Assembly (NCBI GenBank): GCA_021797295.1
Contig: JAKAAA010000001.1
Location: 1 to 44,654, forward strand
From: Thermoplasmata archaeon
GTDB taxonomy: Archaea; Thermoplasmatota; Thermoplasmata; Thermoplasmatales; Thermoplasmataceae
DNA: 44,654 nucleotides
Direction of reading: 5' to 3'
Below, piece after piece: positions 36,604 through 44,435 of the stretch. The translations under genes and the position numbers were made by a program. Numbering within the stretch: position 1 is the first letter of the stretch; the number at the start of each line of letters is the position of its first letter. The notes below the pieces were generated by a model. It did not search any database and was not told the origin of the DNA. It worked only from the letters and a program-made list of their open reading frames with translations.

Positions 36604-36910
36604 AAAAATGATAAAAAAATTCAGCGTTGATTCCGAGAGGGATAATAAACTGCTGTTCAGGAAGGAAATAAAATATACTCTTGACTTCAAATCCGGGAAG
36701 ACAGTTAGCAGAAAGGAGATTAAAGATCTTTTCAGCGATTATTATAAAGCCAAGGAGGATGTAATAATAGTGGATAGAAATGTACAGGAAACCGGAAAAG
36801 ATTCCTTGAAAGGTTATGTTAAAATATATGATACAAAGGAGCATGCGATGTTATATGAACCGGACTATGAGCTAATCAGAAACGGATTAAAGGAAAAGGA
36901 GAGTAAATAA
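36593..36910 (+). CDS. rps24e: Small ribosomal subunit protein eS24
   Basis: A 105-residue archaeal/eukaryotic S24e. The N-terminal strand [19 protein letters not shown], the middle [17 protein letters not shown] and the end [19 protein letters not shown] follow the family. The start ATG lies within the end of the dephospho-CoA kinase gene, and its stop codon overlaps the rps27ae start by one base. Confidence 0.94.
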   Translation: MSNEKMIKKFSVDSERDNKLLFRKEIKYTLDFKSGKTVSRKEIKDLFSDYYKAKEDVIIVDRNVQETGKDSLKGYVKIYDTKEHAMLYEPDYELIRNGLKEKESK

Positions 36911-37065
36911 TGGAAAAGAGAGAATTATATGCTGTTGAAGAGGGAAAGATCGTGAGAAAGAGGAGAACGTGCCCAAGATGTGGTCCAGGTGTTTACCTCG
37001 CGGAACATTCAGACCGTTATTCCTGTGGTAAATGCGGTTATACTGAATTTAAAAAGAAAAAATAA
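36910..37065 (+). CDS. rps27ae: Small ribosomal subunit protein eS31 (S27ae)
   Basis: A 51-residue basic zinc protein found by translating directly after rps24e. It begins [19 protein letters not shown], then has cysteines at 21, 24, 39 and 42 (C-x2-C-x14-C-x2-C) and ends in a lysine run. This is the classical archaeal S27ae. The ATG shares its first base with the rps24e stop, and pairing of S24e with S27ae is widespread in archaea. An oligo-T run just after the stop (37068-37073) may end the operon. Confidence 0.94.
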   Translation: MEKRELYAVEEGKIVRKRRTCPRCGPGVYLAEHSDRYSCGKCGYTEFKKKK

Positions 37066-37070
37066 ATTTT

Positions 37071-37370
37071 TTATAAATTATATATAAGTCCTGTTGTTTC
37101 GCCGGCCTGCTTTTCTATTGAGTTTATTCTACGCCTTATCATTTCAGACGCTTCTTTATTGTCAGATTTTAAACCCAGAAGGCTAACCAGCATAGTTAAT
37201 TCATAATCAAGTACCATACTCAGATTTCTCAAATATTCGGCTTTATTTTCAGGTACCGTCTTTCTAGCGGCTGCCACAAAACAGTCCATGTGTACTGGGC
37301 CCTCCTTGGTGAAGGTAAATTTTTCACCGGTTTTTATTATTTTGTTACAAATATAACATCCATATTCCAT
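37071..37370 (-). CDS. DUF2175-like zinc-binding protein
   Basis: A 99-residue protein beginning MEYGCYICNKIIKTGEKFTF. Cysteines in CYIC and the pair in GPVHMDCF form a probable C-x2-C...H-x2-C zinc site. The rest is a helical tail (about 40-99). This matches the archaeal family DUF2175 from memory. A TTG at 37379 would add three residues, and I prefer the ATG. It is convergent with rps27ae, five bases apart. Function unknown. Confidence 0.72.
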   Translation of the reverse strand: MEYGCYICNKIIKTGEKFTFTKEGPVHMDCFVAAARKTVPENKAEYLRNLSMVLDYELTMLVSLLGLKSDNKEASEMIRRRINSIEKQAGETTGLIYNL

Positions 37371-37428
37371 AATACCCAATGAACTTGCAGATGTTAAATT
37401 TATCGATGCTTTTGCGCTTACATATATT

Positions 37429-37791
37429 TTATTTATTGATCCTTTTAACCAATAACTTCAGGCCTGTTCGCCCGGTTACCACAACTTTGTCATATTTCTC
37501 AATTACGTCATTGCCTATGTTTGTGACCTCCCATGAAACACCGTCAACAGTTATAAATCCATTACCGTTCTTTTCTATTCTATCACTTGCAATACCTATT
37601 AGATTTATCATTGATTCTGAACCTGTATAGTGCCTCCCACGTTGTGAAGAAATGATTTTATAAAGATAATAGACTGTAAATGTTATTATTACTATAAAAG
37701 CTACAATAGCGAGGACTACAGCAAATATAAGGCTCCCTGGTATTGCGCCTGCGTAATCAACTGGAAAAAATTTTACTGTGCTGTAAATCAT
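37429..37791 (-). CDS. NfeD-like membrane protein with C-terminal OB domain
   Basis: A 120-residue protein with one strong hydrophobic helix (about residues 18-48, PGSLIFAVVLAIVAFIVII). A small beta-rich domain follows (LIGIASDRIEKNGNGFITV, then GVSWEVTN and VVVTGRTGLKLLVKRI). The latter matches the C-terminal OB fold of NfeD proteins, which usually work with a stomatin-like partner in membranes. No stomatin gene is in the window. Confidence 0.72.
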   Translation of the reverse strand: MIYSTVKFFPVDYAGAIPGSLIFAVVLAIVAFIVIITFTVYYLYKIISSQRGRHYTGSESMINLIGIASDRIEKNGNGFITVDGVSWEVTNIGNDVIEKYDKVVVTGRTGLKLLVKRINK

Positions 37792-37892
37792 GAATTAATA
37801 TATCATTCCAGATTAAAAAAATTTCTATTAGAGAAGCTCGTTAAGGAAATAAAAATTTATGGATTTGTGGAAATGTTCATATTTGTCCATAT

Positions 37893-38501
37893 TTATTGAT
37901 ACATATTTTTCGGAGCTGCACCTGCATCAAGAACCTCTGATATGAGTTTTTCAGCATCATCGCTTCCGAGTCCCAGCGAGGACATTAGATAATTTTTAAT
38001 ATCTTCTCTGGATTTCCCTGCTTTAGCCATTTCCTTTATCATCATACCTGTCCGTTCTATAACGCTTGCATTAAATTCGTCTTCCAGATTAAGTGCCTTT
38101 ACCATAAGATAAAATGACGCAAGAATTGTATTGAGTCCTATATTTAATACATCCCTAGTAAATGTTGAGGCGTCAAAGTCTTCCCTTGCAACAACCTCCT
38201 CGTTTATTCCATCCAGCATGAATTTTACAAGTTCTACTCTAGCATTAAGCAGAAGCAATGTTCTATATATTTTCAGCCTGGGTTCATTTTCAATTGTTGC
38301 AGTTTCCATTCCGGTTCTGACTATTAAATTTATTGCAGCCTTATCACTATCAACGTAGAGGAATATATCAAATGGGATTTTTTCATTCTGAAGTACTGTA
38401 TAATCACCTGACTTTGATATAACCCATTTAAGGTCTATAAGTGTTTTCGCATTATCATTTCCTGAACTCATCCATTTAACAATTTCGTCCGAAGTTACCA
38501 T
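37893..38501 (-). CDS. Conserved archaeal protein of unknown function
   Basis: A 202-residue soluble protein that I cannot name. Residues about 15-75 alternate beta strands (TLIDLKWVISKSGDYTVLQ, IPFDIFLYVDSDKAAINLIV). Residues 78-150 are mostly helical, and the C-terminal 45 residues are helical with GKSREDIKNYLMSSLG. The strand-rich start followed by helices recalls type III secretion-chaperone/YbjN-like folds, but this is only an impression. A TATA-like box is 27 nt before the ATG, so it has its own promoter. Confidence 0.6.
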   Translation of the reverse strand: MVTSDEIVKWMSSGNDNAKTLIDLKWVISKSGDYTVLQNEKIPFDIFLYVDSDKAAINLIVRTGMETATIENEPRLKIYRTLLLLNARVELVKFMLDGINEEVVAREDFDASTFTRDVLNIGLNTILASFYLMVKALNLEDEFNASVIERTGMMIKEMAKAGKSREDIKNYLMSSLGLGSDDAEKLISEVLDAGAAPKNMYQ

Positions 38502-38520
38502 AAACTAATAACACAGGAAA

Positions 38521-38534
38521 GTATTTTAAATATT
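38521..38534 (-). promoter_or_regulatory. TATA-like box of the unknown gene at 37893-38501
   Basis: AATATTTAAAATAC on the minus strand, centred about 27 nt before the ATG at 38501. Confidence 0.45.
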
Positions 38535-38745
38535 TCATTCCCCCGTATCTTACCCAGGATGTTGGTCATTGTATGTAATAATAAAATGATTTTTCTATTT
38601 TTATTAAATAATAAATATTTTATTAGCATGGTATTTATATTCAAAGAGATTGCAGTGAAATAATTACTTACTGAAAATATACTTTTTATCTTTAAAATAT
38701 CTTGAATGAGCAAATTAGTTATGCCTATTTCTTAGTATTCCACTT

Positions 38746-38853
38746 TACCAGGAAACGCGAAAGCAAAAACAAAATGACTAATGCTAAAAAGATAATTATT
38801 ATTAACAATGCACTGTTGACACTTAATCAGTACTCCCAGTTATATGCTATCAT
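38746..38853 (-). pseudogene. Possible small single-helix membrane protein, interrupted by TGA
   Basis: From ATG 38853 the frame reads MIAYNWEY, then a TGA (38827-38829), then 26 residues with a strong hydrophobic stretch (ALLIIIIIFLALVILFCF), then TAA. It overlaps a 31-residue frame upstream (38840-38935). It could be a decayed small membrane protein or chance in AT-rich DNA. Nothing in the window supports a recoded TGA. Confidence 0.2.
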
Positions 38854-39082
38854 AGTTATCCTCTATCGCGTATGCAAATTCTGTTACTTTGAAGAGTGCT
38901 GGCATAACAATTCTCAGAGGTGCTTTTTTATTCATGATGATATTAATCCTTTAATATATGTTTCTTGATAATGCCGGTCAGAGATTTAAATAAATATAAG
39001 CAAATAGATATGTACTTTTATACTACAAATCAATTTATAAAAATATTTTATAAAGAAATGTTATCTAATTTATTATATTGAA

Positions 39083-39961
39083 TTAAAGTGCTTTGTATCT
39101 TTTTAACGAAACCTCATATATTTCTCCCATGGAACCCAGGGAGTTAAGTATTTCATCCACTTTTTCCCGTGGAATTCCGGCATTGGAGCAAGAAATAACA
39201 ATGTCATCATATTTGCATCCAGGTCCACTGTCATTGTTTTTTATGTAATCAAGCAGAAATGCCTCAACGTTAACTGTTTCTTTACCGGAAGGTTTTTCAT
39301 CCTCAAGGGTGGACTGTTCAGGTTCTGCCAGATTCTCCGAAGGATTGCTCACTGGAGCAGGTGATTCAAAGTTTATAGATGAAAGAGCGTTCATATATGA
39401 TGTAAAATCATAGTCATGGTAACTATCTCTGGCACGTATTGCATCATCTGCCTCTTCCGGGAAATAGCCAAGACCAATAAGTGTATCGGCAGTTACATTT
39501 TCGTCCTTCAGCGCTTCTGTGATACCCAGCAATTTTCTTCTGGTAACATATGATGTTCTAACTCCCCAGAAGTATCTTTCAGTATCAGAAATCTTTTTTA
39601 TCAATTCCGGATTTATTGAAAAATAGAAGATACCATCTTCGGTTTTGAATGAACTTACCTTACCCATTATCATTACCGTATCGCTCACATTGTATTTATC
39701 CAGGTCTTCCGCCATCTCGCTGCTGAAGCCTGTTTTAAACGCAGTTACATAGAATGACCCGAGATAATCTGCAATTGTCAGCTTCACCATCCTTTCATCG
39801 GAACTTTTATACGTTATAATACCGGCTAGAAGGACCCGCTTCAGCTTGGTTCCCAGCGGTGTGATTACATAGGGTCTTTTTTCCTCACCCTCCAGTTTAT
39901 TCGAATCTTTCAGTTCCCTTGAAAATACCCAGTATGATGCTTCTCTTTTTATGTACGCCAT
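39083..39961 (-). CDS. RPA-associated protein (second subunit of archaeal RPA)
   Basis: A 292-residue protein. An OB fold at about 25-125 (TPLGTKLKRVLLAGIITYKS, DTVMIMGKVSSFKTEDG) is followed by an acidic, flexible linker (about 200-225) and a helical, winged-helix-like C-terminus. This is the architecture of the archaeal RPA-associated (COG3390) family. It starts at ATG 39961 with GGTGA (39967-39971) six bases upstream, directly after the RPA gene, and should bind single-stranded DNA together with it. Confidence 0.8.
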   Translation of the reverse strand: MAYIKREASYWVFSRELKDSNKLEGEEKRPYVITPLGTKLKRVLLAGIITYKSSDERMVKLTIADYLGSFYVTAFKTGFSSEMAEDLDKYNVSDTVMIMGKVSSFKTEDGIFYFSINPELIKKISDTERYFWGVRTSYVTRRKLLGITEALKDENVTADTLIGLGYFPEEADDAIRARDSYHDYDFTSYMNALSSINFESPAPVSNPSENLAEPEQSTLEDEKPSGKETVNVEAFLLDYIKNNDSGPGCKYDDIVISCSNAGIPREKVDEILNSLGSMGEIYEVSLKRYKAL

Positions 39962-39970
39962 TTATATCAC

Positions 39971-41020
39971 CTATTGACTAACCCTGATATCCTTATCAAT
40001 ATCTTCTTTTGTTATTGCATTAATTGAATTAATCCTTAATGAGAGTTCTTCTTCGTTTTTAATAAAATCTGCATTAATACGCACTGCATGACCATACAGT
40101 TTATCATCCAGCATTTTGTATATCTCACCGGCAACTCTCGCAAGGTCCTCATCTTTTATTCCAAGGAATGGCATAATTGCATTTTTTCCGGCTATGCACT
40201 GTATATACTTGGTTCCGTCGTCAAGAGTGAAGTATGAAAATATATCAAGTTTTGTTGGTTTATCTGGGTGATCAGGGCATACGCCGGTGGTCAGAGGTTT
40301 ATTGCATTCACTGCAACGTTTTATAATTCCGCTTTTGGTCCCGAGGGTTATTATAAATCCCAGTATTGTTATTCCACCTGCGGGATTGCCCACTTCAATT
40401 AATTTATAATACCTTTCAAAATCCATGTCTTCCTCTTCAGGGAAAACCTCGGTTTTATCGCCTATTGAAAGCTCCAGCTGTTTGTTGAATTCAGATACCC
40501 GTGCCCCTACAAGCCTGTAAATTTTTCCGTCCTCTAGCGGCTGGCCGAATGACGAGATCCTGACACGGGAAGTGTCATCCTCTATAAATCCATTGTATAT
40601 TTTGAATGTATTTCCAGCTTTATTATATTCCTTACTGGACATATTGCTTATCTTTCCTGTTACAGTAACGAAGGGATTTTTAAGGGATAAATCCATCAAC
40701 TTCGTCTCCTTATATGTCCTTTTTACCTCCATATCTTCACCGGGCTTCAGGATTATTTCTGTTTTTGAGTCGAAGTATAACCTCATGCGATCGTTATAAA
40801 GCTTTGATCTAGCATATTTTATCTGTACAACGTCTCCTGCCTTGATCGGTGCTGGAAATTCCCATGCAGTATATGGAATTACTCCTGTCTCGTCTCCAAC
40901 AAGACCATAATAATAGACCGTTTCACCTTTAGAAGTTGTTACTTCTCTTTTAGACAGTGAAAGAATTTTTACCTTGATTTCTATATTGCCGGATTCTCCG
41001 TTGATTTCACTTAATTTCAT
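39971..41020 (-). CDS. rpa: Replication protein A, single-stranded DNA-binding
   Basis: A 349-residue protein with tandem OB folds: about 10-90 (IEIKVKILSLSKREVTTSKG) and 108-190 (KNPFVTVTGKISNMSSKEYN), with a further one around 215-330. The last carries a zinc finger written CSECNKPLTTGVCPDH, with three cysteines and a histidine. This is the euryarchaeal RPA type used in replication and repair. The next gene encodes its partner. The 23-base gap to gcvPB may allow read-through from the glycine decarboxylase genes. Confidence 0.86.
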   Translation of the reverse strand: MKLSEINGESGNIEIKVKILSLSKREVTTSKGETVYYYGLVGDETGVIPYTAWEFPAPIKAGDVVQIKYARSKLYNDRMRLYFDSKTEIILKPGEDMEVKRTYKETKLMDLSLKNPFVTVTGKISNMSSKEYNKAGNTFKIYNGFIEDDTSRVRISSFGQPLEDGKIYRLVGARVSEFNKQLELSIGDKTEVFPEEEDMDFERYYKLIEVGNPAGGITILGFIITLGTKSGIIKRCSECNKPLTTGVCPDHPDKPTKLDIFSYFTLDDGTKYIQCIAGKNAIMPFLGIKDEDLARVAGEIYKMLDDKLYGHAVRINADFIKNEEELSLRINSINAITKEDIDKDIRVSQ

Positions 41021-41043
41021 TATTTCGCATCTCTTGAGTTTAT

Positions 41044-42477
41044 TTAAGAGTTTTCACAACTGTCTGGCCACTTCAGGATAAGATTTCTTGCGGCAGCAAT
41101 TTCATCTATTCTTCCAACGGATGTATTTACAGGCGAGGATTTTATGGTATCTTCCGGTACTCCTAGAGACTTTTCCATTACATCAATATAATAATCCATG
41201 TCTTTCATGGTTACTGATTCGGTTGGTTCAATCATCATAGCCTCTTTTACTATTAATGGGAAGTATGTAGTAGGCGAGTGTATTCCGTAATCCAGTATAA
41301 ATTTAGATATGTCCAGTGCTTTCCGGCCGGTTCTGGACGTGGATAATACGAATTCATGCTTCTTCAATGATTTATAAGGAATTTCAAATGATTTTGATAA
41401 TTTTTTTGCCATATAATTTGAGTTCATTACTGCGCGTCTAGCATTTAAACTAAGATTGTTTCCATTTTTCAGTGCATAAGCATATGCCCTTAGTATAACC
41501 CCGAACGACCCATTATAGGATGATACCTTTCCGATAGTATTTTTTAGAGTGTAATAAAGCGAATATTTCCCATTTTCCATTACAACAACGGGAACCGGTA
41601 GGTATTCTTTGAGATAAGATTTTACAGCCACCGGACCTGCTCCCGGGCCTCCTCCACCATGCGGCGTGGCGAAGGTTTTATGTAAATTAAAGTGTACTAT
41701 GTCAAAACCCATAATCCCGGGTGTTGTTATTCCCAATATGGCGTTGAAATTTGCACCGTCGTAGTACAGTAGTGACCCATTCTTATGTATGATTTCCGCA
41801 ATCTCCAGTATCTGATCGTCAAAGATTCCAAGTGTGTTGGGATTGGTTATCATGAATGCTGCTGTTCTTGGGTTAACCGCGGCCTTCAGTGCCTCAATGT
41901 CAACAAGACCGTTATCATTTGATGGGACCTCCACAACCTTGAAACCTACCATTGCAGCCGATGCGGGATTGGTGCCGTGTGCAGAGTCTGGTATTATTAT
42001 TTCGTCTCTGTTTCCAAGCTGTCCGTTGACCTCGAAAAACTTTCTCACGATCAGGATTCCGGTGAATTCCCCGTGAGCTCCAGCAGACGGCTGCAGAGAT
42101 GCATCATCCATACCCGAAATTTTGCTAAGCAGTTGCTGTAATCTGTACATGACTTCCAGCGTTCCCTGTATTCTTGATTCTGATTCCAGTGGATGTACAT
42201 TTTGAAATCCCGGAAGTGCAGCTACGTAATCCGCGTATTTTGGATTGAATTTCATTGTGCATGATCCAAGAGGGTACATTCCTATGTCAACGGAATAATT
42301 CATCTCAGACAATCTTGTAAAATGCCTGGACACATCTACACTTCTCACATCGGGTAATTTAAGCTGCTTTCTCTTTATTGAATCGGGATATTTATCTTCA
42401 ACATCTTCCATGTAAAAATCATTTCCTGTGTTGAATGAGTTCAGAAAATCCTCATCATAGTGCGCCTGTTTATACAT
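41044..42477 (-). CDS. gcvPB: Glycine dehydrogenase (decarboxylating) subunit 2
   Basis: PLP-binding half of the split P-protein of the glycine cleavage system. The PLP lysine is in HFNLHKTFATPHGGGGPG. QPSAGAHGEFTGILIVRKFF and PDSAHGTNPASAAMVGF are family signatures. I start at ATG 42477 (MYKQAHYDEDF), since GGTGA at 42483-42487 lies five bases upstream. The longer frame to 42519 overlaps gcvPA by 41 bases and adds unconserved residues. About 477 residues. gcvT, gcvH and lipoate genes are not in the window. Confidence 0.93.
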   Translation of the reverse strand: MYKQAHYDEDFLNSFNTGNDFYMEDVEDKYPDSIKRKQLKLPDVRSVDVSRHFTRLSEMNYSVDIGMYPLGSCTMKFNPKYADYVAALPGFQNVHPLESESRIQGTLEVMYRLQQLLSKISGMDDASLQPSAGAHGEFTGILIVRKFFEVNGQLGNRDEIIIPDSAHGTNPASAAMVGFKVVEVPSNDNGLVDIEALKAAVNPRTAAFMITNPNTLGIFDDQILEIAEIIHKNGSLLYYDGANFNAILGITTPGIMGFDIVHFNLHKTFATPHGGGGPGAGPVAVKSYLKEYLPVPVVVMENGKYSLYYTLKNTIGKVSSYNGSFGVILRAYAYALKNGNNLSLNARRAVMNSNYMAKKLSKSFEIPYKSLKKHEFVLSTSRTGRKALDISKFILDYGIHSPTTYFPLIVKEAMMIEPTESVTMKDMDYYIDVMEKSLGVPEDTIKSSPVNTSVGRIDEIAAARNLILKWPDSCENS

Positions 42478-42478
42478 T

Positions 42479-43780
42479 TTATTCACCTGCAATTTTTGCC
42501 AGTCTGCTAATGCTCTCATCTGAAGTTTTTTCCGTAACAGAAAAGAATGCAGAATTTTTATAGTCAGGATAATCTGAAAGTTCTGACAACTTTACACCGC
42601 CTGATATATTGCTTCGTAAGAGTTTTTCCTGTCCGTCAAAATAAAATAGGTTATCAGAGAAATTAATTCCTTTGAATACGGTGTTTATTCCTGCTTTATA
42701 AAGTTCATTCTTAAGTTTGATGCTTTTATTCATTGTGATCAAAGCTAGCTTCTTCATACCGTTTGATCCAAGAATTGAAAGATAAGCAAGTGATGCCACG
42801 GCCAGGAGTGCCTGATTAGAACAGATATTGCTCATTGCCCTTGACCGCCTTATATGCTGCTCCCTTGCCTGGAGAGTCATAACAAAGGCTTTCCTGCCGC
42901 TATTATCCTTTGAAAGCCCTATAAGCCTTCCCGGTGACCGGTGAACATATTCTTTTCGGAAAGAAAATAGTCCCAGTAATGGGCCGCCGTAATTCATATG
43001 TATGCCAAGTTGCTGTCCCTCAGCCACTGCAATATCGGTTCCGTATTCTCCTGGTGATTTAATCAGACCCAGGGAAACAGGATCATAATAAGTTATTAAC
43101 AGCGCTTCTTTCTTGAATTCACTAACAGTAAATGCATTCTTATCTATGAGGCCGAATAGGTTGGGGTTGGCAACGATTATTGAAGATGTGTGATCGGATA
43201 TTTTCGATTTCAAATCCTCTATGTCAATTAATCCATCCTTGCCGAATTTATATTTTATTATTTTTAAATTTAGACCGATCACGTAGTTTTGAATAATACT
43301 CAACTGGCTTCTATATATATTTTCTGGGACAAGAACCTCTTCCTTCCCGTTAATCCTGTATGCCATCCTCACTGCCTCAGCCAGCGCGGTAAAGCCATCA
43401 TACATGGAGGAATTGGTCACATCCATCTGGGTAAGATCCGAAATAACACTCTGATATTCAAACAAGGAATGCAATATCCCCTGTGAAATCTCCGGCTGGT
43501 ATGGTGTATAGGATGTCAAAAACTCATTTCTTCCTATAATTTCATCAACTAAGGGAGGGATAAATCTATCATATATACCGTTTCCCAGAAAATTCATGGC
43601 AGGAGAAACATTCTTTGAACATGATTTTTCAATGAAGCTGATAAGAGAAAATTCGTCCATTGGTAATCCCAGATCAAGGGATACTCTCAGTTTTTGTGGT
43701 ATATCGGCGAATAATTCCTCATCATTTTTTATATTGAGATACTGCAGTATTTCATCTGTTTCGGTCATCTTAACTGCCAT
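42479..43780 (-). CDS. gcvPA: Glycine dehydrogenase (decarboxylating) subunit 1
   Basis: The N-terminal half of the split P-protein, 433 residues. SCSKNVSPAMNFLGNGIYD near residue 50, SYTPYQPEISQGILHSLFEYQ in part (TPYQPEISQGILHSLFEY), and GRPLIGL-type sequence (HRSPGRLIGLSKD) identify it. It starts at ATG 43780 and runs into gcvPB (stop one base before the next ATG), so the two subunits are made together. It is the last core gene before the right IS110 copy. Confidence 0.93.
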   Translation of the reverse strand: MAVKMTETDEILQYLNIKNDEELFADIPQKLRVSLDLGLPMDEFSLISFIEKSCSKNVSPAMNFLGNGIYDRFIPPLVDEIIGRNEFLTSYTPYQPEISQGILHSLFEYQSVISDLTQMDVTNSSMYDGFTALAEAVRMAYRINGKEEVLVPENIYRSQLSIIQNYVIGLNLKIIKYKFGKDGLIDIEDLKSKISDHTSSIIVANPNLFGLIDKNAFTVSEFKKEALLITYYDPVSLGLIKSPGEYGTDIAVAEGQQLGIHMNYGGPLLGLFSFRKEYVHRSPGRLIGLSKDNSGRKAFVMTLQAREQHIRRSRAMSNICSNQALLAVASLAYLSILGSNGMKKLALITMNKSIKLKNELYKAGINTVFKGINFSDNLFYFDGQEKLLRSNISGGVKLSELSDYPDYKNSAFFSVTEKTSDESISRLAKIAGE

Positions 43781-43891
43781 TATTATAGAATATTTAACAT
43801 TTTAGTGCTTCTACAATGTTTTTCTTTATTTAGTCTACAGGAAACACATAAGGACAGAACTTAAAAATATAATACTGTTATTATATTAATC
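43781..43891. other. Flank between gcvPA and the right IS110 end
   Basis: 111 AT-rich bases hold the upstream region of gcvPA. A TTATATTAAT at 43881-43890 lies just outside the IS110 end and could by chance drive transcription into the element, starting near 43911. Confidence 0.35.
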
Positions 43892-43910
43892 AGAAATCAT
43901 GAAAAACCTT

Positions 43911-44085
43911 ATTTAGCCTCAGCTATATGACGATATAGCTGTGAGAATCGGAGGCGGTTGTTGGTATATTTGACCTTCGAGGCCGTTAATTAGAATACCC
44001 GCCCTTCGACTCGATTTCATACCTTATTAATATCTAATAAGGTGAATAGGAGTTTGTCGAGTCTACGATTCAGAATCTCACAGAA
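43911..44085 (+). ncRNA. Candidate IS110 bridge RNA
   Basis: The leader can fold as follows. A 5' hairpin: 43920-43928 with 43933-43941, loop GACG. A closing helix: 43941-43945 with 44077-44081 and 43946-43950 with 44066-44070. Domain 1: GGCGG 43953-43957 with CCGCC 43999-44003, plus inner TTGAC 43970-43974 with GTTAA 43985-43989. Domain 2: GACTCGA 44008-44014 with TCGAGTC 44057-44063, plus a 9-bp hairpin 44021-44029 with 44035-44043. A 5' stem-loop plus two internal loops of about 175 nt is the described bridge RNA plan (target loop, then donor loop). Position and family fit; function is inferred, and G43941 is claimed by two helices. Confidence 0.6.
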
Positions 44086-44094
44086 CCACTAAGA

Positions 44095-44099
44095 GGTGA
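44095..44099 (+). promoter_or_regulatory. Shine-Dalgarno of the IS110 transposase
   Basis: GGTGA lies four bases before the ATG at 44104 and sets the start. Confidence 0.6.
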
Positions 44100-44227
44100 T
44101 TAAATGGTAATTGGTTTGGATGTACATAAACGTTCCGTATATGCTACGGCTATGGAGGATAACGGTACTATTATTGTCCAGAGGAATATGGAGAATAATA
44201 TGGAGACAGTGAATGGATTTTTATTTA

Positions 44228-44435
44228 TAGTTATTTACTAACATTATTATACTTATAAGTATTACATTTTCATGGCAAAAAAAGAGATGTATCCAATTGA
44301 GAGAAAGATGAATGAGGATGATCTGAAAAGCAGGATTAAGGATAGCTTTGAGAAACTCTCATGCAGCCTGACATTTGCAAAACGCTGGATTCCGAGATTC
44401 ATGAATAAAAGTATAAAAATATAGGTAATAAACTA
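44228..44435 (+). mobile_element. 208-bp MITE-like element with TA target duplication
   Basis: It is flanked by TA on both sides (44226-44227 and 44436-44437). Imperfect terminal inverted repeats of about 28 bp begin TAGTT at 44228 and, reversed, at 44435, with roughly 21 of 28 bases matching. Removing it and one TA restores the transposase frame exactly, which fixes the borders. TA duplication is the mark of the IS630/Tc1-mariner superfamily. Inside is a 50-residue frame that may be the remnant of a parent transposase. Confidence 0.85.
44272..44424 (+). pseudogene. Remnant ORF inside the MITE-like element
   Basis: A 50-residue frame beginning MAKKEMYPIERKMNEDDLKS and ending in a basic tail (FAKRWIPRFMNKSIKI). 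It is far too short for a transposase. It looks like a transposase N-terminus joined to unrelated or C-terminal sequence by internal deletion. I cannot name the parent with confidence; an IS630-type parent is suggested by the TA duplication. Confidence 0.45.

Larger units (their letters stand above)
38502..39082. other. Largest intergenic gap, no confident gene
   Basis: About 580 AT-rich bases. They include the promoter of the gene at 37893-38501 (TATA-like block 38521-38534). On the minus strand, two short frames (38840-38935 and 38746-38853) lie behind a TATA-like stretch near 38985-39000. The second holds a membrane-helix-like stretch but is interrupted by a TGA. A plus-strand frame at 38702-38968 has no recognisable feature. 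No tRNA was seen. Confidence 0.5.

Noticed and set aside
38827..38829. TGA as selenocysteine or tryptophan codon
   Set aside because: No selenocysteine insertion element or other recoded gene is present, and neighbouring genes use TGA as a normal stop.
38702..38968. Plus-strand 88-residue frame in the large gap
   Set aside because: It has low-complexity AT-driven composition with scattered cysteines and no conserved pattern or good upstream site, so it was not called as a gene.
42478..42519. Longer gcvPB start overlapping gcvPA by 41 bases
   Set aside because: The GGTGA at 42483-42487 is correctly placed for ATG 42477, and the extra 14 residues are the gcvPA tail read in another frame.
43881..43974. 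Match between the right copy's loop arm (GGTATATTTGAC, from 43963) and the adjacent flank (TTATATTAATC) as a target-guide pairing
   Set aside because: About six central bases match in AT-rich DNA, the left copy shows no comparable match, and the other target half lies outside the window. It is too weak to claim a target.
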